From contig JAWLAN010000021.1 of assembly GCA_041395385.1 (NCBI GenBank), positions 1-64,000 of the forward strand: a stretch of DNA of 64,000 nt, in the 5' to 3' direction. Shown piece after piece: positions 33,518 through 42,129 of the stretch. Each line of letters opens with the position of its first letter. Position 1 is the stretch's first letter. A model generated the notes under the pieces. It had not been told where the DNA came from and did not search any database. It was given only the letters and a program-made list of their open reading frames with translations. Source of the DNA: JAJVHZ01 sp041395385. Its GTDB lineage: Bacteria; Pseudomonadota; Gammaproteobacteria; JAJPIJ01. The position numbers and the translations under genes are program-made.

Positions 33518-34527
33518 GCGACATGAAGCGCGTACTGGTCATCAAGCTCGGGGCCCTCGGAGACGTGGTCATCGCCACCAGCGCGCTGCGGCGCATCCAG
33601 CTCTCGTATCCGGGCAGCGAGATCTGGCTGCTCACCGCCGAGGATTTCGCGCCCTTGTTCGCGGACTGGCCGGGATTGCACGTCCACGCCACGCCGCGGC
33701 GCGGGCTGCGGCACATGCTGCGGCTGCTGCGCTGGCTACGGGAACAGCGTTTCGATGCGATCTTCGACCTGCAGAGCAACGATCGCAGCGCGCTGCTTTG
33801 CGCCTTCTCCGGGGCACCCATGCGGGTCGGCAATCATCCGCGCTTCCCGTACACGCATCATCCGGCGACCCGGCACGCGAAGGAGGAGCCGGGCTTCGCC
33901 CGCCTGCAGCTCATGCTGCAGGCGGCGGGGCTGCCCGAGGCGCAGGCGCGCCCCTACATCCCGGCAGGCGACCAGGAGCGGCGGCTGGTACAGGAGTGGC
34001 TGCGGCAGCAGGCATTGCAGGACGCCGGATTCGTGTTGATGCACGCGGGCGCCAGCCCGCGCTGGCCGGCGAAGCGGTGGCCGCATTACGCGCAGCTCGC
34101 CGCCGCCCTCGAGCAGCGCGGTGTGCGCGTGGTGTGGCTGGGCGCCGCGGCAGATCGTGCCGTCAACGGCGAGCTCGCACGCACGGCGGGCATCGATGCC
34201 ACGGATCGCTTCTCTATCGGCGCTCTCGCGGAGCTGGCGCGGCACGCGCGTTTCGCCGTCGCCAACGACTCCGGCCCGATGCACGTGCTGGCGGCCGCGG
34301 GCATACCGGTCTACGCCTTCTTCGGACCGACCGACTGGCGCCGATCGCACGCGCTGGGCCAGCGCGACCGGGTGCTGGTCAACCCGCAGCCGTGCGCGGC
34401 ATGCGGGCGCGCGGATCGCGCCCGGGCCACCGATCACAGCTGCCTGCCGGGCATCACCGCCGCCGAGGTGCTCGCGCGCCTCGAGCGCGACGGCCTGCTG
34501 CGGCCGCCCCCGGCAACCGCACGCTGA
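33514..34527 (+). CDS. Glycosyltransferase family 9 (heptosyltransferase-like)
   Basis: The 337-aa product begins MSDMKRVLVIKLGALGDVVI, the standard heptosyltransferase N-terminus. It also has MHAGASPRWPAKRWPHYAQL and the donor-site motif FAVANDSGPMHVLAAAGIPV, with a Cys pair near PQPCAACGRADRA. The ATG overlaps the previous stop by four bases, indicating coupled translation. It is the last gene of the plus-strand group; an 86-base gap then leads to a convergent transferase gene. Confidence 0.85.
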   Translation: MSDMKRVLVIKLGALGDVVIATSALRRIQLSYPGSEIWLLTAEDFAPLFADWPGLHVHATPRRGLRHMLRLLRWLREQRFDAIFDLQSNDRSALLCAFSGAPMRVGNHPRFPYTHHPATRHAKEEPGFARLQLMLQAAGLPEAQARPYIPAGDQERRLVQEWLRQQALQDAGFVLMHAGASPRWPAKRWPHYAQLAAALEQRGVRVVWLGAAADRAVNGELARTAGIDATDRFSIGALAELARHARFAVANDSGPMHVLAAAGIPVYAFFGPTDWRRSHALGQRDRVLVNPQPCAACGRADRARATDHSCLPGITAAEVLARLERDGLLRPPPATAR

Positions 34528-34613
34528 GGGGGAACCGGGTGTCGCGGGCGCGCCGCTCCGCGCCACGATGAGATCCTGCCGTGGCGCACTCGTGCGGCCC
34601 CGGCCAACCGCGG

Positions 34614-35675
34614 CTATGCTCCGGCGGTGAGTCGCGCGAACAGCGAGTCGTAGGCCGACACCACGCTCCCCCTGCTGTAGCGCGCGGCGAGCTTCGCTCG
34701 CCCGGCGGCGATACGGGCGGCCCGCTCCGCGTCCCCGGCGCCGAGGACCTTTGCGAGGGCGTGCTGCAGATCGGCGGGATCCTCGATGGCCACCAGCCAG
34801 CCGTCCTTGCCGTCCTCGATCAACTCCAGCGCGCCCGCGGTGCGCGTCGCGACGAGCGGAACGCCGTGATTCCAGGCATCGAGCAGCACGTTGCCGAAGG
34901 GCTCGGCGCGCGACGGGCAGACCAGCACGTCGGCCAGCGCGAAATAGGGCGCCAGCGCCGAACGCCAGCCCGGCATCCGCACGCTGCGCTCCACGCCGAG
35001 AGATCGCGCCAGGGCCTCGAGCGACTCGCGTTCGGCGCCCTCGCCGAGGATGACCAGAACGCCGCGCTCGCGATCCGGCAGCGCCGCGAACGCTCGCAGC
35101 AGGACATCGAATCCCTTGACCATGTGCAGGCGACCGAGCGCCAGCAGGACGCGCGCGTCGTGCGGCAACGCCAGCTCCGCGCGCGCCGCGGCCTCCTCCT
35201 GCGCCGTGACCGGCGCGGGGGGATCGACGAAGTTGGGGATGTGGAATACACGCGCCGGGTCGAAGCCGTTCTTGACGAGGTAATCGCATATGCCGCGGGT
35301 GTTGCCCACCCACGCGTGCGCGTGTCGGTACTGGCGGGGATTGTAGTAGCCGCCCAGGCGCGCGACGTGCACCGGACCGCGGCCGGCCGGCAGTCGCACC
35401 AGACGCGTCGCGCGCCCGAGATAAGTCATCACCACCCCGGGCCTGGACTCGGCGATGACGCGGCGTATCTGCATGCGCGCCAGCAGATCCCAGTGACCGC
35501 GCATCCTGATCTCGGTGCGCGGCACCTCTGCCGCGAGCGCCTCCGCGACGGCGCTCTGCGGCGGCACGATGGCGAACGCGTCCTGCCCCTGCGCGCGCAT
35601 GGCCTGCACCAGCCGCACGAAGAACCCTTCGGCTCCGCCCGGGCGCTTGCTGCCGATCACGTGCAGCGTACGCAT
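34614..35675 (-). CDS. Glycosyltransferase family 4
   Basis: The 353-aa GT4 protein starts MRTLHVIGSKRPGGAEGFFV. Its donor-domain motif is PSRAEPFGNVLLDAWNHGVP, and LLALGRLHMVKGFDVLLRAF marks the domain junction. The GGAEGFF segment is typical of core or O-chain transferases. The ATG at 35675 overlaps the stop of the upstream GT9 gene by one base. It probably adds a hexose to LPS core. Confidence 0.85.
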   Translation of the reverse strand: MRTLHVIGSKRPGGAEGFFVRLVQAMRAQGQDAFAIVPPQSAVAEALAAEVPRTEIRMRGHWDLLARMQIRRVIAESRPGVVMTYLGRATRLVRLPAGRGPVHVARLGGYYNPRQYRHAHAWVGNTRGICDYLVKNGFDPARVFHIPNFVDPPAPVTAQEEAAARAELALPHDARVLLALGRLHMVKGFDVLLRAFAALPDRERGVLVILGEGAERESLEALARSLGVERSVRMPGWRSALAPYFALADVLVCPSRAEPFGNVLLDAWNHGVPLVATRTAGALELIEDGKDGWLVAIEDPADLQHALAKVLGAGDAERAARIAAGRAKLAARYSRGSVVSAYDSLFARLTAGA

Positions 35676-36619
35676 CAGTGTCCGGCCTCCGGCTGCCCGG
35701 GCCGCGTGCCCGGCGCGCGCAGCATGGCGCGCGCCTTTTCGATCACCGTCGTCGGCGACAGGCTCGAGATCTCGCCGCCGGGCGCCAACAGCCATTGCGC
35801 GCCCGGCGCCCACGGATGGTAGCGCCCCGGATCGCCCGGCCCGAAGAGGGTGAGCGTCGGGGTTCCCACGGCGGCGGCGATGTGCCCGAGTCCGGAGTCG
35901 TTGCCGATGAACAGTCGCGCGCGCTCGATCACCGCGGCAGCCTGCAGCAGCCGAGTGCCGCCGGCAAGATCGAGCACGGGCAGCCCGGCAGCCGCGGCCA
36001 GTTCGGCGCAGGCGCCGCGGTCGCCCTCCCCACCGAGAAGCACGATCGCGTCGAGCTCCTCGCGCAATCCCTGCAAGAGCAAGCGAAAATGCGCGGCCGG
36101 CCAGGTCTTCGGCGGCCAGTTCGCGCCCGGCGCCACCGCCAGCCACCGTCCGCGCGGGAGGCTCGCGGTACGGCGCGCCGCGAACTCGCGATCCGTGGCC
36201 GCGAGCCACAGGCGCGTCGGCGGCGGCGCGCCGGCCGGCAGCAGTCCGGCCATCACCGCATAGGCGCGCTCCACGGCGTGGCCGCGCTGCGCGCGCGCTC
36301 GACGCTTGGTGCAGCGCCGCTGCGCGTGCAACAGCCAGCTCAGTCCGTCGGTGCGCAGATCGACGATCAACCGGTAGCGATGCCCGCGCAGAGCGCGGAG
36401 CACGCGCCACCAGCCGCGCCAGCCGTCCTTCTTCTCCCGCAGCAGGATCTCGCCTCGAAAGGGGCATGGCTCGAACAGCTCCGCCGAGCGCGCGTCGGCG
36501 ACGATGTCCACGAGCGCGTCCGGATGCAGCGCGTGCATCGCCGTCAGCACCGGCGTGGTCATCACCGCGTCACCGATGTTGCTCAGGGTGATGAGCAGCT
36601 GCCGCGCCTGGGTGGTCAT
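35675..36619 (-). CDS. Glycosyltransferase family 9 (ADP-heptose:LPS heptosyltransferase-like)
   Basis: The 314-aa GT9 protein reads LLITLSNIGDAVMTTPVLTA at its N-terminus, WLAVAPGANWPPKTWPAAHF in the middle, and LFIGNDSGLGHIAAAVGTPT as the donor motif. The start at 36619 overlaps the mnmE stop (36616-36618), so the GT9-GT4 pair is an extension of the mnmE transcript. Three GT9 paralogues within 4 kb point to LPS core assembly, though individual acceptors cannot be assigned. Confidence 0.83.
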   Translation of the reverse strand: MTTQARQLLITLSNIGDAVMTTPVLTAMHALHPDALVDIVADARSAELFEPCPFRGEILLREKKDGWRGWWRVLRALRGHRYRLIVDLRTDGLSWLLHAQRRCTKRRARAQRGHAVERAYAVMAGLLPAGAPPPTRLWLAATDREFAARRTASLPRGRWLAVAPGANWPPKTWPAAHFRLLLQGLREELDAIVLLGGEGDRGACAELAAAAGLPVLDLAGGTRLLQAAAVIERARLFIGNDSGLGHIAAAVGTPTLTLFGPGDPGRYHPWAPGAQWLLAPGGEISSLSPTTVIEKARAMLRAPGTRPGQPEAGH

Positions 36620-37986
36620 TTGCCGATGCAGAAGGTGCTGAAGATCTGGCCCAGCAGGTCTTCGGTGGTGTACTCGCCGGTGATTGCGCTCAGGTGACGC
36701 CGCGCCTGGCGCAGGTGCTCGGCGGCGAGTTCCATGCCGCTCGCCCCGAGGAGCAGCGGCATCGCCCGCTCGAGGGCGGCGCGCACCGCCGTCAGCGCCT
36801 CCACGTGCCGGCGTCGCGCGGTGAACGCGCCTTCCGGTTCCACGCCGTGGCCGCATGCCGCCTGGATGCGGCGCGTCAGGCCATCGATACCCTGCTGGGT
36901 CTGCGTCGAGACATAGATCTCGGGGGGAACGCGATCCGGCGCCTGCGGCGGCGCCTGAGCGATTCGATCGAGCTTGGTGCGCACGACGGTGACGGTGGTG
37001 GCCGGCCCCAGACGCGCGAGCAGGGTACGGTCGGCCTGGTCGTAATCCTCATCCGCGGGGACCAGCAACAGCACGTGATGCGCCCCGGCCGCCGCTCCCT
37101 CGGCACGGCGTACGCCCTCGCGCTCGACGTCGTCCGCGGTCACGCGCAGGCCGGCGGTGTCGGTCAGCTCGACCGACAGGCCGTTCAGATCGATGAGTGC
37201 CTCGAGCGTGTCGCGCGTGGTGCCGGGATGCGGACTCACGATCGCCCGCTCGCGCCCGACCATGCTGTTGAAGAGACTGGACTTGCCGGCGTTCGGCCGC
37301 CCGAGCAGGACCACGCTGATGCCGTCGTGCAGCAACTGCCCGGCGCGCGCGGCGCGCAGCGTCGAATCCACCTGGGTCAGGATGGCGGCGGTTCGGGATC
37401 GCAAGTCGCGCGTGGCGATCCGCTCCGGTTCCTCGTCGGGAAAATCGAGCCCGGCCTCGATCTCCGCGCGCAGCGCGTCGATCGCGCCCGACACCGCTTG
37501 TACGCGGCGTGAGAACTCCCCCTGCAGCGACGCGCTGGCGCCGCGCGCGGCCTGCTCGGTGTTGGCGGAGATGAGATCCGCGATCGCCTCGGCCTGCGCC
37601 AGGTCGATCTTGCCGTTGAAGAAGGCGCGCTCGGTGAATTCACCTGGCCGGGCAAGCCGGGCGCCGAGCTGCAACGAGCGCGTGAGCAGCAGGTGCAGCA
37701 GCACGTGACCGCCATGCGCATGCAGCTCGAGCACGTCCTCGCCGGTCACGGAGTCCGGAGCGGCGAAGTAGAGCGCTATGCCGCGATCGAGGAGGCTGCC
37801 GTGCTCATCGCGAAAACCGGCGTAAGTGGCGCGGCGCGGCGGCAGCCGTCGGCCGAGGATGGCCTCGGCGATCGAGGAGGCCTGCGGTCCGGAAACCCGC
37901 ACGATTCCGATCGCGGCGTTGCCGGCCGCGGTGGCAACCGCGGCGATCGTATCGGTGGGCGCCTGCCGGCCGGCAGTCCCGCCCAT
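36616..37986 (-). CDS. mnmE: tRNA modification GTPase MnmE (TrmE)
   Basis: The 456-aa protein has the N-terminal folate-binding domain (DTIAAVATAAGNAAIGIVRV), an MnmE helical domain and the inserted G domain with G1 GRPNAGKSSLFNSMV, G3 DTAGLR and G4-like RTKLD. It ends with the invariant CIGK. With MnmG it installs the cmnm5 modification on wobble uridine using methylene-tetrahydrofolate. The ATG at 37986 follows the yidC stop by four bases, the usual yidC-mnmE gene order near the origin. Confidence 0.96.
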   Translation of the reverse strand: MGGTAGRQAPTDTIAAVATAAGNAAIGIVRVSGPQASSIAEAILGRRLPPRRATYAGFRDEHGSLLDRGIALYFAAPDSVTGEDVLELHAHGGHVLLHLLLTRSLQLGARLARPGEFTERAFFNGKIDLAQAEAIADLISANTEQAARGASASLQGEFSRRVQAVSGAIDALRAEIEAGLDFPDEEPERIATRDLRSRTAAILTQVDSTLRAARAGQLLHDGISVVLLGRPNAGKSSLFNSMVGRERAIVSPHPGTTRDTLEALIDLNGLSVELTDTAGLRVTADDVEREGVRRAEGAAAGAHHVLLLVPADEDYDQADRTLLARLGPATTVTVVRTKLDRIAQAPPQAPDRVPPEIYVSTQTQQGIDGLTRRIQAACGHGVEPEGAFTARRRHVEALTAVRAALERAMPLLLGASGMELAAEHLRQARRHLSAITGEYTTEDLLGQIFSTFCIGK

Positions 37987-37990
37987 GGCC

Positions 37991-39649
37991 TCAGGTCTTG
38001 GCCTTCGCGCCCTCGATGCTGCGCGTGATCAGCCACTGCTGCGCGATCGACAGCACGTTGTTCACCAGCCAGTAAAGCACCAGGCCGGCGGGGAAGAAGA
38101 TGAAGAAGACCGTGAACACCACCGGCAGGATCTGCATCACCCTGGCCTGCACCGGATCCGGCGGCGCCGGATTCATCCTCGTCTGCACGAACATCGAGAT
38201 GCCCATGAGGATCGGCAGCACGAAATACGGATCGTAGGTGGAGAGATCCTTGATCCAGCCGATGAACGGCGCCTGCCTGAGCTCCACGCTCTCCAGCAGC
38301 ACCCAGTACAGGGCGAGGAACACGGGGATCTGTATCAACACCGGCAGGCATCCGCCGAGCGGATTGATCTTCTCCTGCTTGTACAGCTCCATCATCGCCT
38401 GGTTCAGTCGCTGCTTGTCGTTGGAGTAGCGCTCGCGCAGCGCGACGAGGCGCGGCTGCACCTGCTTCATGTGCGCCATCGAACGATAGCTGGCGGCCGC
38501 CAGGCGGTACAACGCGGCCTTCACCGTCAGAGTCAGCAGGATGATCGCCCAGCCCCAGTTGCCGGTCCATCCGTGCAGCTTCTGCATCCACCAGAAAAGC
38601 GGCTTGGACAGGAACCACAGCGCACCGTAGTCGACCGTCAGATCCAGGCCGGGCGCGAACTGCTCCAGGCGATCCTGATCCTTCGGCCCGGCGTAGAGCG
38701 TGCTCGTCAGCGTGAGGGAAGCGCCGGGCTCGACCTGGTGCTGCGGTCCGTACAGTCCCACGATGTAGCGATTCTGGTCCAGGACCTTGGTGTAGTACTG
38801 GTACGGCTCCTGCGCCGGCGGCACGATCGCGGCGACGAAGTAATGCTGGAGCATCGCGGCCCAGCCGCCGCTGATACTCCGGTCCAGCGGCGTGGCGGCC
38901 ATCTCGTCGAACGGCAATTTCTCGTAGCGCTTCTCGGGGCTGGAGATGGCCGCCCCCATATAGGTCGGCATGCTCATCAGGCCGCGCTTGGGCTTTTCGG
39001 CACGTCGCAGCAACTGCGCATAAGCGCGCCCCTGCCACGCGGCGGCGCCCGTGTTCGCGATGTCGTAGCGCAGGTCGATGACATGGGAACCACGGTGAAA
39101 CACGTAGGTCTTCGTGACCTGCAGTCCGGACGGCGACTGCCAGATCAGAGGCACCTCGAGCGTCTCGGCGCCATCGGCGAGTCGGTAGCTGCGCTCCGAG
39201 GCGGTATAGACCTCCTGATGCGTGGGCGCCTCCTTCTCGCTCAGCAGGCCTCCCTGCACCACGAACGTGAGCGCATCGCTGTTGTCGAGAAACGCGAGCG
39301 GCTCATCCGGCTTGTCCACGGCCACCGGGAAGTCCTTCAGGAGGAGTCGGGAGAGCTCGCCGCCGCGAAGACTGACGGCCGCGCTTACCGTGTCAGTCTC
39401 TATCGAGATACCGGCCGCATCGGTACTCGCCGCGCCGCCAGCAGGGGCCGGAACTTCGGGGGCACCGGCCTCAACGGGCCTTTCTGCGGCGGCGGGAGCC
39501 GGGATATGGTCGGTTCGGGACGGGGCCTCCTGCGGCGCCGCGGGCGGGGCCGCCGCGCGCAGCCGGCCGTAGTCCTTCTCCCATGCCTGCCAGATGAGGG
39601 TCAGCACCAGGCAGAGGGCCAGGACCAGCGCAGTACGTTTGTGGGGCAT
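37991..39649 (-). CDS. yidC: Membrane protein insertase YidC
   Basis: The 552-aa YidC has an N-terminal anchor (TALVLALCLVLTLIWQAWEK), a large periplasmic beta domain (about residues 60-340, containing ISIETDTVSAAVSLRGGELS), and the conserved five-helix insertase core (WGWAIILLTLTVKAALYRLA and MGISMFVQTRMNP). The ATG at 39649 sits directly before the signal anchor; the longer frame is a shadow. It is co-oriented with yidD, rnpA and rpmH, the universal order beside the origin. Confidence 0.96.
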   Translation of the reverse strand: MPHKRTALVLALCLVLTLIWQAWEKDYGRLRAAAPPAAPQEAPSRTDHIPAPAAAERPVEAGAPEVPAPAGGAASTDAAGISIETDTVSAAVSLRGGELSRLLLKDFPVAVDKPDEPLAFLDNSDALTFVVQGGLLSEKEAPTHQEVYTASERSYRLADGAETLEVPLIWQSPSGLQVTKTYVFHRGSHVIDLRYDIANTGAAAWQGRAYAQLLRRAEKPKRGLMSMPTYMGAAISSPEKRYEKLPFDEMAATPLDRSISGGWAAMLQHYFVAAIVPPAQEPYQYYTKVLDQNRYIVGLYGPQHQVEPGASLTLTSTLYAGPKDQDRLEQFAPGLDLTVDYGALWFLSKPLFWWMQKLHGWTGNWGWAIILLTLTVKAALYRLAAASYRSMAHMKQVQPRLVALRERYSNDKQRLNQAMMELYKQEKINPLGGCLPVLIQIPVFLALYWVLLESVELRQAPFIGWIKDLSTYDPYFVLPILMGISMFVQTRMNPAPPDPVQARVMQILPVVFTVFFIFFPAGLVLYWLVNNVLSIAQQWLITRSIEGAKAKT

Positions 39650-39666
39650 GGGCAGGCGGGGTGCGT

Positions 39667-39876
39667 TCAGGGGACCGGATCGTAGCCGCCGGCGTGATAC
39701 GGATGGCAGCGGCACAGACGTCTCAGGCCCAGCCAGGAGCCACGCAACGCGCCGTACCGCCCTATCGCCGTCAGCGTGTACTCCGAGCAGCTCGGGGCGT
39801 ACCGGCATGTCGGCGGCAGCGCCGGGCTGATGAGCAGCTGATAAAGCCTGATCAGGAACTTGAGGATGGTGCGCAT
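39667..39876 (-). CDS. yidD: Membrane protein insertion efficiency factor YidD
   Basis: The 69-aa protein shows the family pattern LIRLYQLLISPALPPTCRYA, PSCSEYTLTAI and CRCHPYHAGGYDPVP, with three conserved Cys. It is an amphipathic helix protein at the inner membrane that assists YidC-dependent insertion. Its start overlaps the rnpA end by 25 bases and its stop is 17 bases before yidC. Confidence 0.94.
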   Translation of the reverse strand: MRTILKFLIRLYQLLISPALPPTCRYAPSCSEYTLTAIGRYGALRGSWLGLRRLCRCHPYHAGGYDPVP

Positions 39877-40220
39877 GAGCTGGCCCGTAGAAGTAGCTTT
39901 CTCAGGTTATCCGCGAACGATTGCTGCGCGCTTGTCGAGATCGGTTGGTTCACGCTGACGACGACGTCCAGACCCGAGAGGGAGTCCTGTTGCCGGCGGA
40001 AGGCCTCGCGGGCGAGACGTTTGAGCCGGTTCCTCACGACTGCCGTGCGGCTCGCCCGACGGCTGATGGCGAGCCCCAGCCTGGCCTGCGTACGGCCGTT
40101 GGCCGCGAAATACAGCTGCAATGGCCCGCTCTGGAGCCTCTGACGCGCGGCAAGGACGTTCGAAAATTCCCCCGCCTGCAGCAGTCGACTGTCGCGGCGG
40201 AAGCCCTCCGAACGGCGCGC
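39852..40220 (-). CDS. rnpA: Ribonuclease P protein component
   Basis: RnpA is recognised by EGFRRDSRLLQAGEFSNVLA at the N-terminus and the RNA-binding RNR motif in AVVRNRLKRLAREAFRRQ. The frame is open to a GTG at 40295, but that would overlap rpmH by 62 bases. The TTG at 40220, 13 bases after the rpmH stop, gives about 122 aa, a normal length, and is my choice with moderate certainty. The protein binds RNase P RNA for tRNA 5' maturation. Confidence 0.88.
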   Translation of the reverse strand, partial: ARRSEGFRRDSRLLQAGEFSNVLAARQRLQSGPLQLYFAANGRTQARLGLAISRRASRTAVVRNRLKRLAREAFRRQQDSLSGLDVVVSVNQPISTSAQQSFADNLRKLLLRASSCAPSSSS

Positions 40221-40233
40221 CAATCGCGGGCGA

Positions 40234-40368
40234 TCAGGCCGAAAGTCGCGCGCGGCCCTTGGCGCGGCGACTGTTGAGGATCTTGCGCCCGCCACGAGTA
40301 CTCATGCGAGCCCGGAAGCCATGGTTGCGCTGGCGCTTGAGCTTGCTCGGCTGATAAGTGCGTTTCAC
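40234..40368 (-). CDS. rpmH: 50S ribosomal protein L34
   Basis: A 44-aa frame begins with GTG at 40368, and GAGGA lies seven bases before it. The product reads MKRTYQPSKLKRQRNHGFRA, then RMSTRGGRKILNSRRAKGRA and RLSA, which is a complete L34. It is too short for usual ORF cut-offs but certain from sequence. It sits back-to-back with dnaA, as in most bacteria. Confidence 0.97.
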   Translation of the reverse strand: MKRTYQPSKLKRQRNHGFRARMSTRGGRKILNSRRAKGRARLSA

Positions 40369-40471
40369 GTTCTTTCCTCGGGACCGAGTTGGAAAAAGCG
40401 GTGCATGCTAAGGCGGCAGGGCGATTTTTGCAATCAAGAGTTTGCGGCAGTGACCCCGGAGATATTTTGCC

Positions 40472-40500
40472 TGTGGATAACCGGCCGCTTGGGGTATACT
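40472..40500 (+). promoter_or_regulatory. dnaA promoter with overlapping DnaA box
   Basis: TGTGGATAA (40472-40480) is a perfect DnaA box on the minus strand. A good -10 hexamer TATACT follows at 40495-40500, with the box over the -35 position. It lies about 55 bases upstream of the dnaA GTG. The layout implies DnaA autoregulation. The rest of the 184-base gap between rpmH and dnaA shows nothing else I can name. Confidence 0.7.
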
Positions 40501-40552
40501 ACGCGGCCTTCGGACAATAACCACCACCAGGGAAGGGGCGGGAGGTAGCAGC

Positions 40553-41947
40553 GTGGACGTTCCTATCTGGAAACAATGTCTTAGCCGACTCGAGGGCGAG
40601 TTGCCGGCCCAGCAATTCAACACCTGGATCAGACCGCTGCAGGTGGTGCTCGAGAATGGCACGCTGCACCTGCTCGCGCCCAACCGATTCGTGCAGGATT
40701 GGATACGCGAGAAGTACCTCGATGTCATCCGGGCCATCGTACAAAACGCCTCGAACGGCGTCGGGGCTTCTCCGGAGATCAGGCTGTCCGTGGGCAGCTC
40801 CGCGGCGCCCCAGACCCCACCGGCGCGCACTTCCTCGGGCGGCGTGGCTACTGTGGGTGCGACGGTGCCGGTGCGCCAGAGCGGCACCGGTGAGTCTGGC
40901 GCAAAGGGCGGGGCCCGCACCTGGCATTCCCCAGGACTGAACGCGGCATACACCTTCGAGACATTTGTCGAGGGCAAATCCAATCAACTCGCACGGGCCG
41001 CATCGATGCAGGTCGGCGCGAACCCCGGGGTGGCGTACAACCCGTTGTTCATCTGCGGTGGGGTGGGTCTGGGCAAGACACATCTCATGCATGCGCTCGG
41101 CAATGCCATCTGCCAGGCAAGACCCGGCGCCAAGGTCGTCTACCTGCGCTCGGAGCAGTTCGTGGCCGATATGGTCAAGGCGCTGCAGCACAACGTCATC
41201 AACGAGTTCAAGCGCTATTACCGTTCGGTGGATGCATTGCTCATCGACGACATCCAGTTCTTCGCGGGGAAAGAGCGCTCCCAGGAAGAGTTTTTCCATA
41301 CTTTCAATGCCTTGCTCGAGGGCCAGCAGCAAATAGTACTGACCTGCGATCGCTACCCTAAGGAGGTCACGGGGGTGGAGGAGCGATTGAAATCGCGCTT
41401 CGGTTGGGGACTGACGGTCGCCATCGAACCGGCGGAACTGGAGACGCGCGTGGCCATCCTGAAGAGCAAGGCGGCCCGTACTCAACTGGATCTGCCGGAC
41501 GACGTCGCTTTCTTCATCGCCAAGCGTTTCCGGTCCAATATCCGTGAACTGGAGGGTGCGCTGCACCGCGTCGTGGCCCACGCGAACTTCAAGGGCGAGG
41601 GGATCAACCTGGATTTCGCGAAGGAGGCACTGAAAGACCTCCTCGCCCTGCAAGACAAGATGGTCACGATCGAGAATATCCAGAAGATCGTTGCCGAGTA
41701 TTACAAGATCCGCGTCGCCGATCTGCTCTCCAAGCGGCGTAGTCGCTCCGTGACACGTCCTCGGCAGATTGCGATGGCGCTGGCGAAAGAACTCACCAAC
41801 CACAGCCTGCCGGAGATCGGTGACGCCTTCGGTGGCCGCGACCACACCACCGTCCTGCATGCGTGCCGCAAGGTGGTGGACCTGCGGCGCGGTGAGCAGC
41901 GGGTCAATGAGGACTACAACAACCTGGGCAGGATCCTGTCCAGTTGA
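40553..41947 (+). CDS. dnaA: Chromosomal replication initiator protein DnaA
   Basis: The 464-aa DnaA has domain I (WKQCLSRLEGELPAQQFNTW), a short variable linker rich in Pro, Thr and Ser, the AAA+ domain with Walker A GGVGLGKTHLMHA and Walker B LLIDDIQFFAGKE, and the DNA-binding helix-turn-helix signature IGDAFGGRDHTTVLHACRKV. The start is GTG at 40553, with GGAGG eight bases upstream. It binds the boxes on both flanks of its own gene to open the origin. Confidence 0.98.
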   Translation: MDVPIWKQCLSRLEGELPAQQFNTWIRPLQVVLENGTLHLLAPNRFVQDWIREKYLDVIRAIVQNASNGVGASPEIRLSVGSSAAPQTPPARTSSGGVATVGATVPVRQSGTGESGAKGGARTWHSPGLNAAYTFETFVEGKSNQLARAASMQVGANPGVAYNPLFICGGVGLGKTHLMHALGNAICQARPGAKVVYLRSEQFVADMVKALQHNVINEFKRYYRSVDALLIDDIQFFAGKERSQEEFFHTFNALLEGQQQIVLTCDRYPKEVTGVEERLKSRFGWGLTVAIEPAELETRVAILKSKAARTQLDLPDDVAFFIAKRFRSNIRELEGALHRVVAHANFKGEGINLDFAKEALKDLLALQDKMVTIENIQKIVAEYYKIRVADLLSKRRSRSVTRPRQIAMALAKELTNHSLPEIGDAFGGRDHTTVLHACRKVVDLRRGEQRVNEDYNNLGRILSS

Positions 41948-42129
41948 CGTGCGGGAACTGTGGATAAGAAGACGCCGGGCCCCAGTCGTTCGATTGTCCC
42001 CAGTCTGCCAACAGACATACAACCGGTTAAACCGATCTTCTGGTCAGGCTAAGTTGTTAATAAAACAAAAGAACTATTAGAAATGTGCATAAACGGGGTC
42101 GCTAATAACAATCACGAGCTAAGAATAAG
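41948..42129. other. Candidate replication origin (oriC) between dnaA and dnaN
   Basis: This 182-base gap holds a perfect DnaA box TGTGGATAA at 41959-41967, a second box-like TGTGCATAA at 42084-42092, and an AT-rich tract around 42048-42130 in otherwise GC-rich DNA. A third perfect box lies on the far side of dnaA at 40472-40480. Gene orientation diverges here: yidC to rpmH run left and dnaA to gyrB run right, as expected at an origin. Confidence 0.7.
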
